This document shows positions 1-6,034 of a stretch of DNA of 6,034 nucleotides, one piece after another (position 1 is the first letter of the stretch; each line of letters begins with the position of its first letter). The DNA is from Burkholderiales bacterium (GTDB lineage: Bacteria; Pseudomonadota; Gammaproteobacteria; Burkholderiales; Burkholderiaceae). Both the position numbers and the translations under genes were made by a program. Below the pieces are notes generated by a model. It made no database searches, was not told where the DNA came from, and was given only the letters and a program-made list of their open reading frames with translations. The DNA lies in assembly GCA_947447845.1 (NCBI GenBank), contig CANFNO010000194.1, forward strand, positions 1 to 6,034. Reading direction: 5' to 3'.

Positions 1-36
1 CGCGAGGTGCGCAAGGTGGGCAGTGGATTCAATGCC

Positions 37-2796
37 TCACGGCGCCTTGGCTGCCAATTGCGCTAGCAGTGCATCGGCTTTGCGACTCGGAGCGGAAGCT
101 TCACCCAACGTGCCATTAAATTGCACGATGGCTTCCTTCAATGAGGCGCCGGCAGCCTGGCTAAGCCCCTGCTGGCCCTGCAGTTCACCCAAGGTCAAGA
201 GTGCACCCCCAAGCCAGGCGCTGTGCGGTTGACCATTGGCTGCGATGCGGGCTTGTGCCACCGCTTGTTCTGCCGTGGTGAGCGCAGCCTCTTTCTGGCC
301 AAGTTGCCATTCGGCGAGCGCCAGCAAGGCTCGGGCTTGCACCGCGTGTGGCGGGTTATGCTGCTTGATCTTGGCATACATATCCAGTGCCGCCTGAGCC
401 CTAAGCGCGGCCTGTGCGGCATCTTTGCTGGCCAGTGCCCATTCGGCGGTGTGCAGTTCTATCAAGGCGTGCTGAGGATGCGGGCCGGGGTAGAGTTTCA
501 AGAGACCCGCTCGGGCCATATCCAACATGCGTTTGCACTGCACCAGATTGCCCGTTGCGCAGTAAATGCTGCCGATCAGGCCTTGTGCATTGCCTAGGGT
601 GCGTGCATCACCACGGCCCCGGGCCGACTCCATGGCTTGCAAGGCCAAAGGCAGACCTTCCTTTGTTCGCCCCATGTTCACCATTTGGGTGGCGCGGTTG
701 AACTGGATGGCGGGCGTTATGTCGCCGCCACCCTCATGGCCACCAATGATGGCCACGGCTCTGTCAAATTCCTGCAGCGCCTGCTGTGGATTACCGGCAA
801 GGCCCAGCAAGAATCCCAAGTTGTTGTGCAAGGTAGCCGCCGCCTGGGTGTCGCCGCGACCCAAAGCATCGGTATCAGCGATGGCCGAGCGCATGTCGGC
901 AATGGCAGCTGTCAATTCGCCCAACTGCGCACGCGGCCCGGCCATGGCCTGCCGTATGGCAATTGCGTGGCGGCGTTGACCGGCGCGTGACGACGCCACG
1001 AGCGCCAATGCCTCCTGGTGGTTGGCCAGCGCAGCTTCCAGTTCACCCCGCTCGAAAAGATATTCGCCACGAATGTTCAGACACTCCGCCAACGGCGCCG
1101 GATCACGCTCTTTGTCCGACCGTAGACGGGCTATTGCGTCATCAAATTGGGCCATGACGGGTGCTGCGGGGTCGGTGTTTTCACTGGTCAGCAGGCAATC
1201 TATGCCGGCTTGCAGTTGGATGTCGGTGGTCAGTCGCGCGGCATCCTGGGCTTGTTTGAGCACCACCACCTCACGCTCCAATTGATCGGTCTCGGTGTAG
1301 AGATTGGCAAGTTCGAGCAACAGACCCGCACGCAGGGCCGGATCATTTGCAAACTGCCGGGCGATCTGTTGCTCTGCGCGCCCCAGAAGCTCCAGCGTGG
1401 TCATGGGCTTGTCCGATGTGGTACTGAGCAGATAAGACAAAAATTCACTGGTGGCCTCGGCAGATGCCAGTTCCTGCATCGCGTGATCGCGCTCCCGATT
1501 GGCACGTTGGGCTTGCTGCTCAGCGCGATGCGCCTGCGACCAGGTTCCGACCACACCACCGGCGATGGCAAGGGCCACCACGGCCGCCATCGCCACCCCA
1601 CCACGATGGCGTTGCATGAACTTGCGCGCACGGTAACCAAAAGAGTCCGGCCGGGCTGCCACGGGTTCGTTATCCAGAAAGCGCCGCAGGTCATCGGCCA
1701 AGGCAGACACATTCTCGTATCGATCAGCCGGATTCTTGCGCAGCGCCTTGGAGACGATGCTTTGCAGATCGCCACCGAGTTCGCGCGCCAGACGCTGTGG
1801 CGTGCTGCTGCGCTTGGCGGCCCAGTCAGCGGTGGCGGCGGCGTCATTTTGCCGGGTGATGGCGATCATGCGTTCGGGTTCGTCCTCCAGCGTGGCACGT
1901 GCAAGCTCACCTGGACGTGTGCGTTCAACCGCCATCGGATGCCGCCCGGCCAGCAACAAATGCAGCAGAACCCCCAAGGCATAGACGTCCGTGGCGGTCG
2001 TTACGGCTTGGCCCAGCAGCTGCTCGGGTGCCGCGTATTCAGGGGTCAACGCCTGCCCACCCTCGCGCGTCAAGCCACTGGCTTCTGGCTCCTCCTGGCC
2101 GTCATTGACCAGCTTGGCGATACCGAAATCGAGCAATTTGGTCCTGCCGTCTGTGGTGACCAGGATATTGGAAGGCTTGAGGTCACGGTGGATCACCAGA
2201 TGGCTGTGCGCGTGGGCTACTGCTGACAATACCGATCCAAACAGTGCCAGTCGCTGCGAGACGTTGAGTCGCTGACTGTCGCACCAACGGTCTAGCGGTT
2301 CGCCATCTACCAGTTCCAGAACCAGATAAGGTTGACCGCGCTCGGTAATGCCGGCGTCCAGCAATTGGGCAATGCCCGGATGGCGCAGTCTGGCTAGAAA
2401 AGCGCCTTCACGGCGAAAACGCTCCTGCGCACCGGCATCAAAAAGCCCCGAACGCATGAGCTTGATGGCGGCCTCACCTTCAAAGCGGCCATCGCTGCGG
2501 CGGGCGCGCCAGACGCTTCCCATGCCGCCTTCGCCAATCACATTCACCAGCGTCCAGGCGCCCAGCACATCTTGCGCATTGACGCTGGCTGGTATGACAT
2601 CACGGGCTGCGACACCTCCCAAAAAGCCCGCTTGGCTGGCATCATCTCGCGCGGCGAGCAGCTTGCGCAGTTGCTCAGCGACCTGGGGCTCGGTGATCGC
2701 GAGTTCCTGCAACCAGGGCTCGCGCTCCACATCCGCTAGTGCCAGCAGTTGATCCAACTGCCTTTGCAATTCAGTCCAATTTTTTGCAATGTTCAT
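37..2796 (-). CDS. Membrane-anchored Ser/Thr protein kinase with C-terminal TPR region
   Basis: Predicted Hanks-type kinase that phosphorylates Ser/Thr on unknown partners; 919 aa from the ATG at 2796. A helical N-terminus (1-60) precedes the kinase domain (about 80-375). Visible motifs are the glycine loop GEGGMGSV (88-95), Lys112, Glu130 in helix C, HRDLKPSN (203-210), DFG (223-225), TPEYAAPEQ (251-259) and Asp270. All key catalytic residues are present, and the HRD Arg marks an RD kinase normally switched on by activation-loop phosphorylation (candidates T243, T251). A basic stretch (388-398) precedes one hydrophobic segment (about 399-419), so the kinase should be cytoplasmic and the rest periplasmic. 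A possible coiled coil (421-450) and roughly eight TPR-like helix pairs (about 480-892) follow, suggesting a sensor or protein-binding platform. A TTG at 2814 would add six residues but has no Shine-Dalgarno; the ATG has only a weak AAGA. Partner and stimulus are not deducible. Confidence 0.93.
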   Translation of the reverse strand: MNIAKNWTELQRQLDQLLALADVEREPWLQELAITEPQVAEQLRKLLAARDDASQAGFLGGVAARDVIPASVNAQDVLGAWTLVNVIGEGGMGSVWRARRSDGRFEGEAAIKLMRSGLFDAGAQERFRREGAFLARLRHPGIAQLLDAGITERGQPYLVLELVDGEPLDRWCDSQRLNVSQRLALFGSVLSAVAHAHSHLVIHRDLKPSNILVTTDGRTKLLDFGIAKLVNDGQEEPEASGLTREGGQALTPEYAAPEQLLGQAVTTATDVYALGVLLHLLLAGRHPMAVERTRPGELARATLEDEPERMIAITRQNDAAATADWAAKRSSTPQRLARELGGDLQSIVSKALRKNPADRYENVSALADDLRRFLDNEPVAARPDSFGYRARKFMQRHRGGVAMAAVVALAIAGGVVGTWSQAHRAEQQAQRANRERDHAMQELASAEATSEFLSYLLSTTSDKPMTTLELLGRAEQQIARQFANDPALRAGLLLELANLYTETDQLEREVVVLKQAQDAARLTTDIQLQAGIDCLLTSENTDPAAPVMAQFDDAIARLRSDKERDPAPLAECLNIRGEYLFERGELEAALANHQEALALVASSRAGQRRHAIAIRQAMAGPRAQLGELTAAIADMRSAIADTDALGRGDTQAAATLHNNLGFLLGLAGNPQQALQEFDRAVAIIGGHEGGGDITPAIQFNRATQMVNMGRTKEGLPLALQAMESARGRGDARTLGNAQGLIGSIYCATGNLVQCKRMLDMARAGLLKLYPGPHPQHALIELHTAEWALASKDAAQAALRAQAALDMYAKIKQHNPPHAVQARALLALAEWQLGQKEAALTTAEQAVAQARIAANGQPHSAWLGGALLTLGELQGQQGLSQAAGASLKEAIVQFNGTLGEASAPSRKADALLAQLAAKAP

Positions 2797-2834
2797 GGTC
2801 TTGATCAATGGCAAAGTGTTTGTCTACGTCGTGC

Positions 2835-2858
2835 AAAGAGGGAAGGGCGGCAACCGCC
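2835..2858 (-). terminator. Possible Rho-independent terminator of the DDAH-like gene
   Basis: Ten bases past the TAG of the DDAH-like gene, the minus strand reads GGCGG-TTG-CCGCC, a perfect 5-bp GC stem with a 3-base loop (2846-2858). It is followed by the pyrimidine-rich CTTCCCTCTTT (2835-2845). The stem is short and the T tract is interrupted by C, so termination may be partial. If real, it limits read-through from the DDAH-like gene into the kinase gene. I saw no convincing sigma70 promoter between it and the kinase start. Confidence 0.4.
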
Positions 2859-2867
2859 TGATTCGTC

Positions 2868-3629
2868 CTAAAACCGCAGCGACAGGCAGGTCAGCCCGCC
2901 GTCCATTTTTTTGATCTCGCTGGTGTCGAGTTGCAGGATGGGTAGACCCACGGTTTGCAGCTTGGCCAGGGTATCGGGATAGCCGCAGGGCGTGATCAGT
3001 GTGTCGTTTATCCAGAGCGTGTTGCCAGCGTATTCCTCTTGCTTGTCCAGAATGAGGTGCGAGTAACCGGCGAAGGCCGGGTTACGCGCACCTTCCTCGT
3101 TCAGGATCAAGGTGTTGCGGCCCACGTAATTGACGATGGATTTGAGGTGCAGTCCGTCGCTGACCTCAATGGCGTCCACCCGGTAGCCAAAGGGCTCCAC
3201 CACAGCAGCAAACTCCCGCACGCCTGCCTCATCGGTCCGGCTGGTCAGGCCCACAAAAAAGCGCTTGTCCACCATCAGCACATCGCCGCCGTCCATATGG
3301 GCGTTTGCACTCATGCGCGTCACGGTGCGGTAGCGCCATAGCACCGGCTCGATCGTGGCTGTCTCACCTTGGCGCGAAGGCGCACCAGGGTGGGTGAGAA
3401 CGGCAAACTCCGGTCCGACAACAGCCGTGTCTTCTACAAAGTGGCTGTCGGGAAACGTGGGCTGCTCAGGAAGGATGGTCACTGTCAAGCCCAGGCCGAG
3501 CAGGGTGCTGACATAGGCGTCAAACTGCTGCCGAGTCTTCGGCGCATCAGGAGCACCAAGAGAAGCTGTGGTCAGCCCCTTTGCGCAGGTGGCCGAGGGC
3601 AGGCGGGTGATCGCGTTGTGGTAGATCAT
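2868..3629 (-). CDS. ddaH: N(G),N(G)-dimethylarginine dimethylaminohydrolase-like protein
   Basis: Member of the guanidino-group-modifying superfamily; the expected reaction converts dimethyl-L-arginine plus water to citrulline plus dimethylamine in the cytoplasm. The ATG at 3629 gives 253 aa, matching the roughly 254 aa of P. aeruginosa DDAH, and the family N-terminus (IYHNAITR...) begins right after it. Visible residues are GLTTASLG near the N-terminal lid (18-25), FPDS with Asp61, FVED with Glu66, Arg86, MDGGD with Asp113, SRT with Arg131, DGLHLKS with His161, and a C-terminal Cys248 in TCLSLRF. His161, Cys248 and Asp113 form the expected catalytic triad, and no key residue is missing. Longer starts exist (GTG 3719, ATG 3662), but the extra residues do not look like the family and no Shine-Dalgarno supports them. 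The chosen start also lacks a clear Shine-Dalgarno. Arginine deiminase activity is a less likely alternative, since true deiminases are much longer. The gene diverges from pap and lies 71 bases upstream of the kinase gene. Confidence 0.88.
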   Translation of the reverse strand: MIYHNAITRLPSATCAKGLTTASLGAPDAPKTRQQFDAYVSTLLGLGLTVTILPEQPTFPDSHFVEDTAVVGPEFAVLTHPGAPSRQGETATIEPVLWRYRTVTRMSANAHMDGGDVLMVDKRFFVGLTSRTDEAGVREFAAVVEPFGYRVDAIEVSDGLHLKSIVNYVGRNTLILNEEGARNPAFAGYSHLILDKQEEYAGNTLWINDTLITPCGYPDTLAKLQTVGLPILQLDTSEIKKMDGGLTCLSLRF

Positions 3630-3672
3630 GACTTTGACCGAAAGAAGCGGAAACGCAAGCATAAACGCCAAA

Positions 3673-3689
3673 GCGCCTTGCCATGGCGC
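3673..3689. promoter_or_regulatory. GCGCC-N7-GGCGC dyad over the pap -35 candidate
   Basis: Perfect 5-bp inverted repeat (3673-3677 and 3685-3689) with a 7-base spacer holding TTGCCAT, so the -35-like hexamer sits at its centre. The inner part also contains the 8-base palindrome GCCATGGC (3680-3687). The position would suit an operator, but short GC-rich dyads arise by chance in DNA of this composition. No regulator is known for it. Confidence 0.25.
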
Positions 3690-3706
3690 GGTCAGACATA
3701 CAAAAT
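3678..3706 (+). promoter_or_regulatory. Candidate sigma70 promoter for pap
   Basis: TTGCCA (3678-3683) matches the -35 consensus at 5 of 6 positions. After 17 bases comes CAAAAT (3701-3706), 4 of 6 for -10; the overlapping TACAAA (3699-3704) at 15 bases is an alternative. The area is the most AT-rich part of the divergent gap. Transcription would begin near 3712 and give a leader of about 45 bases. The call rests on motif match and position only. Confidence 0.35.
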
Positions 3707-3718
3707 CAGTCGCACACA

Positions 3719-3741
3719 CATTGGCGCACCCGGCGCCGATG
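3719..3741 (+). promoter_or_regulatory. 9-bp hairpin/dyad in the pap 5' leader
   Basis: CATTGGCGC (3719-3727) and GCGCCGATG (3733-3741) pair over nine positions with one G-U wobble around the loop ACCCG. The stem ends four bases before the Shine-Dalgarno of pap. As RNA it would be a stable leader hairpin beside the ribosome site; as DNA it is a dyad just downstream of the predicted transcription start, where a repressor could bind. The pairing is visible in the sequence; the role is inference. Confidence 0.45.
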
Positions 3742-3745
3742 CATT

Positions 3746-3749
3746 AGGA
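3746..3749 (+). promoter_or_regulatory. pap: Shine-Dalgarno that sets the pap start
   Basis: AGGA lies six bases before the ATG at 3756. The frame stays open far upstream (to 3369), but that part is antisense to the DDAH-like gene and carries no PPK2 sequence, so this site decides the start. Confidence 0.65.
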
Positions 3750-3755
3750 ACCGCC

Positions 3756-5336
3756 ATGTTCGAATCTGCAGAAATCGGTCACAAAGTGAGCAAGGCTCAA
3801 TACAAAGATCAGGTGCCCGCCTTGCGCGCAGCGTTGCTGGATGCCCAAGCCACGCTATTTACGGAAAAGAAAGTGCCGGTTGTCGTGCTGATCAGTGGCG
3901 AAGACGGAGCGGGCAAAGGCGAGACCATTAGCGTGCTTTATGAGTGGATGGACCCGCGCTATCTTTCAACCCTGGCTTTTGCCGAGCCTAGCGACGAAGA
4001 GCGCGAGCGACCCTTGATGTGGCGCTACTGGCGTGCCTTGCCTCCCAAAGGCCGGGTCGGGATTTTTGCAGGGTCCTGGTACTCGGACCCCATTCGCATG
4101 CGCATCAGCGGGGAGCTCTCAGAACTGGAACTGGATGCGCGGGCCGAGCAGATCAACCGCTTCGAAGCCATGTTGGTCAACGAAGGCGCGCTGGTTTTGA
4201 AGTTCTGGATTCACCTGACCAAAGAGGCGCAGCAGCAGCGTTTCGAGGCACTGCAAAGCAATCCGTTGACGGCTTGGCGCGTCACGCCCTGGAGCTGGGA
4301 CCGGCTGAAGACCTATGACAAATTGCAAAAGGTGTCCAGCCATCTGCTGCGCATGACCAATACGCCCTGGGCGCCCTGGGTCATTGTGGAAGGTGTGGAT
4401 GATCGCTACCGCTCGCTCAAGGTCGGCCAGGTTATCCAGGCCGCGCTGGCTAACAAATTGGCCAGCAAGAAGGCACCCATTACGCTCGTCAGCCCGATGG
4501 TCCGGGTGGAAACCGACGGGCGCAATGTGTTGTCCGAGTTGGATCTGAGCCTGAACATGCCGGACAAGGAATACAAGGCCGAATTGGGCCGCCTGCAAGG
4601 CCGGCTCAATGAATTGTCCCGCGATCCCCGCTTCAAGTCGCGCTCGCTGGTGCTGGCCTTTGAAGGGGCCGATGCAGCAGGCAAGGGCGGCGCCATCCGG
4701 CGCATCACCGCGGCGATGGACGCCCGGCAGTTTCAGGTGGTTCCGGTGGCAGCTCCCACGGAAGAGGAGCGGGCCCAGCCGCACCTTTGGCGTTTCTGGC
4801 GGCATCTGCCGCGCCACAACCGCATGGCCATTTTTGACCGCACCTGGTATGGCCGCGTTCTGGTGGAACGGGTGGAAGGCTTTTGCACACCAGCCGATTG
4901 GCAACGCGCCTACAGCGAGATCAACGATTTCGAACACGAGTTGGTTCAGTCTGGCGTGATCGTGGTGAAGTTCTGGCTGCAGATCAGCCAGGAAGAGCAA
5001 CTCAAGCGCTTCAAAGAGCGGGAGCAAATTGCCTTCAAGCGCTTCAAAATCACCGCTGAAGACTGGCGCAACCGCGATAAGTGGGATGCCTACCAACAGG
5101 CCATCTGCGACATGGTGGAACGCACCAGCACCGGGGAAGTGCCCTGGACGCTGGTGGAGGCCAATGACAAGAACTATGCCCGCGTCAAGATTTTGCGCAC
5201 CTTGTGCGCCAGCCTGGAGCAGGCACTGGATGCGTCGGGCGGCAAGCTGCCAAAGCCGCCCAAAGAAGCCAAAGTGCCGAAAGAACCCAAGTCAGCCAAA
5301 ACGGCCAAGTCGGGTAAGAAGCACAACAAGAACTAA
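3756..5336 (+). CDS. pap: Polyphosphate:AMP phosphotransferase, two-domain PPK2 (class II)
   Basis: Transfers the terminal phosphate of polyphosphate to AMP to make ADP; with adenylate kinase this regenerates ATP. The protein has 526 aa, slightly above the usual 475-500. Two PPK2 domains are fused. The first (about 12-235) has a Walker A, GEDGAGKG (48-55), but where PPK2 enzymes carry the Asp-Arg Walker B/lid signature it reads FAGSWYSDP (104-112), losing both residues. The second (about 268-490) has the full set: EGADAAGKGG (303-312) and FDRTWYGR (360-367). The second domain is therefore the likely catalytic one, consistent with what I recall for P. aeruginosa PA3455. The first may be structural or regulatory. 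A low-complexity tail (496-526) with eleven lysines plus Pro and Ala ends the protein. The start at 3756 follows AGGA by six bases. A promoter candidate and leader hairpin lie upstream, and the stop is 7 bases from that of the convergent chemoreceptor gene. Confidence 0.94.
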   Translation: MFESAEIGHKVSKAQYKDQVPALRAALLDAQATLFTEKKVPVVVLISGEDGAGKGETISVLYEWMDPRYLSTLAFAEPSDEERERPLMWRYWRALPPKGRVGIFAGSWYSDPIRMRISGELSELELDARAEQINRFEAMLVNEGALVLKFWIHLTKEAQQQRFEALQSNPLTAWRVTPWSWDRLKTYDKLQKVSSHLLRMTNTPWAPWVIVEGVDDRYRSLKVGQVIQAALANKLASKKAPITLVSPMVRVETDGRNVLSELDLSLNMPDKEYKAELGRLQGRLNELSRDPRFKSRSLVLAFEGADAAGKGGAIRRITAAMDARQFQVVPVAAPTEEERAQPHLWRFWRHLPRHNRMAIFDRTWYGRVLVERVEGFCTPADWQRAYSEINDFEHELVQSGVIVVKFWLQISQEEQLKRFKEREQIAFKRFKITAEDWRNRDKWDAYQQAICDMVERTSTGEVPWTLVEANDKNYARVKILRTLCASLEQALDASGGKLPKPPKEAKVPKEPKSAKTAKSGKKHNKN

Positions 5337-5355
5337 GCCCGCCTCAATAAGGCTT
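5335..5355 (-). terminator. Weak terminator candidate between convergent genes
   Basis: AAGCC (5335-5339) and GGCTT (5351-5355) form a 5-bp stem with an 11-base loop spanning both stop codons. Read on the minus strand, the stem is followed by AGTTCTTGTTGTGCTTCTT. This T-rich run comes from the antisense of the Lys/Asn codons at the end of pap, so it could end the chemoreceptor transcript. On the plus strand no T tract follows, so pap has no visible terminator here. The stem is short and the loop long. Confidence 0.25.
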
Positions 5356-6034
5356 GAAGTTGGAGCCTCCAGCGCGCGGCGTTGCGCGAACGCTCAAGCG
5401 GGGTGCCTGAGAACGCCGATCTTGCAGAGTTGGGCGCACAGGGGCTGCTTTCTGTACGTTGCCGGTCTTGAAGAAGGCAATGCTTTGCTGCAACTGCTCG
5501 GCCTGGCCAGACAACTCTTCGCTGGTAGCCGCCAATTCTTCTGAGGCCGACGCATTCTGGGCGGTGGCTTTGGTCAGCTGACCCATGGCGCCGCCAATCT
5601 GCAGCACCGATTCACTTTGCTCTGAGCTTGCAGCCGCGATCTCCTGCACCAGCTCGCTGGTTTTCAGGATGCTGGGAACGATTTCATTGAGCAACTTGCC
5701 CGCACGCTCTGCGGTGGACACGCTGCTGATGGCCAATTCGCCAATTTCCTTCGCCGCTGCCTGACTGCGTTCCGCCAACTTGCGCACTTCGGCAGCTACC
5801 ACAGCAAAGCCCTTGCCGTGCTCGCCTGCGCGTGCTGCCTCAATCGCCGCATTCAAGGCGAGCAGATTGGTCTGGTAGGCAATGTCGTCGACGATGCCAA
5901 TTTTGGATGCAATTTGCTTCATGGCCGCAACGGTGTCATTGACCGCCTGGCCGCCGTCCACCGCCTCTTTGCTGGTCTTGGTGGCCATGCCATCGGTCAC
6001 CCGGGCGTTGTCACTGTTCTGGCTGATGGAGGCC
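5344..6034 (-). CDS. Methyl-accepting chemotaxis protein, C-terminal part (5' end outside window)
   Basis: The reading frame stays open to the window edge, so the GTG at 6000 is an internal Val codon and not a start; 229 C-terminal residues are visible. They form the receptor's cytoplasmic signalling hairpin, which binds CheW and CheA at its tip. The tip sequence runs from [20 protein letters not shown] through [20 protein letters not shown], the near-invariant MCP signature. Downstream are typical methylation-helix repeats, ASEELAA and TSEELSG, then [15 protein letters not shown]. The domain is followed by a Pro/Arg-rich tail of roughly 40 residues ending in NFKPY, which fits the CheR-docking pattern x-[HFYW]-x-x-[HFYW]. 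The sensor domain and membrane segments lie beyond the window, so ligand and topology cannot be told. Confidence 0.95.
   Translation of the reverse strand, partial: ASISQNSDNARVTDGMATKTSKEAVDGGQAVNDTVAAMKQIASKIGIVDDIAYQTNLLALNAAIEAARAGEHGKGFAVVAAEVRKLAERSQAAAKEIGELAISSVSTAERAGKLLNEIVPSILKTSELVQEIAAASSEQSESVLQIGGAMGQLTKATAQNASASEELAATSEELSGQAEQLQQSIAFFKTGNVQKAAPVRPTLQDRRSQAPRLSVRATPRAGGSNFKPY

Noticed and set aside
1..36. Sequence past the kinase stop codon
   Set aside because: Too short to assign; no hairpin with a T tract and no recognisable coding segment.
1147..2226. 359-codon open frame on the plus strand
   Set aside because: It lies wholly antisense to the kinase gene; its translation shows no family motifs, and the opposite strand carries every kinase motif. 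Long antisense frames are expected in GC-rich coding DNA.
2801..2808. Palindrome TTGATCAA just before the kinase ATG, resembling a collapsed FNR/Anr box
   Set aside because: FNR sites need a 4-base spacer between TTGAT and ATCAA; this lacks it, and an 8-base palindrome is too short to argue for a site alone.
3658..3663. TATGCT on the minus strand as a -10 for the DDAH-like gene
   Set aside because: Only 4 of 6 matches and no acceptable -35 hexamer 16-18 bases upstream.
3630..3719. 30-residue N-terminal extension of the DDAH-like protein with a hydrophobic run, possibly a signal peptide
   Set aside because: It has no cleavage-site pattern, no Shine-Dalgarno, and DDAH homology and normal length begin at the ATG at 3629.
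3739..3747. Two-codon upstream frame ATG-CAT-TAG whose stop overlaps the pap Shine-Dalgarno
   Set aside because: It has no ribosome site of its own and its ATG is inside the leader hairpin; most likely chance.
3369..3755. 129-codon N-terminal extension of pap
   Set aside because: It is antisense to the DDAH-like gene, is rich in Arg and Lys without PPK2 similarity, and the ATG at 3756 has a well-placed AGGA.
4119..5096. 325-codon open frame on the minus strand
   Set aside because: It is antisense to the PPK2 domains, which carry unmistakable motifs; the protein is Pro/Gly/His-rich with no recognisable domain or ribosome site.

Overview
The window reads as ordinary chromosome of a moderately GC-rich Gram-negative bacterium. 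The style of the chemoreceptor, the TPR kinase and the two-domain polyphosphate kinase suggests a betaproteobacterium of the Burkholderiales/Comamonadaceae type. This is an impression from family resemblance and was not tested by a search. No tRNA, rRNA, CRISPR array, insertion sequence or phage gene is visible.

Layout. Bases 1-36 hold no recognisable gene. A large Ser/Thr protein kinase with a C-terminal TPR sensor region lies on the minus strand (37-2796). A 71-base gap with a hairpin and pyrimidine tract follows (2797-2867). Next, also on the minus strand, is a dimethylarginine dimethylaminohydrolase-like gene (2868-3629). A 126-base divergent intergenic region (3630-3755) carries a sigma70-like promoter candidate, two GC-rich dyads and a good Shine-Dalgarno for the plus-strand gene. 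That gene (3756-5336) encodes a two-domain PPK2, a polyphosphate:AMP phosphotransferase. It runs tail-to-tail, with only 7 bases between stop codons, into the 3' end of a chemoreceptor on the minus strand (5344 to beyond 6034).

How the genes work together. They do not form an obvious single pathway. PAP turns AMP plus polyphosphate into ADP, and with adenylate kinase this rebuilds ATP. The DDAH-like enzyme hydrolyses methylated arginine, or a similar guanidino compound, to citrulline. The kinase is predicted to span the inner membrane, with a cytoplasmic RD-type catalytic domain and a periplasmic TPR region. The chemoreceptor fragment contains the signalling tip and a possible CheR-docking pentapeptide. 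The kinase and DDAH-like genes are co-directional, but a possible terminator separates them.

I do not see a new defence, mobile or biosynthetic system. The points most worth a second look are the dyads at the pap promoter and leader, the degenerate first PPK2 domain with the Lys-rich tail of PAP, the NFKPY end of the receptor, and the mammalian-like catalytic core of the DDAH.
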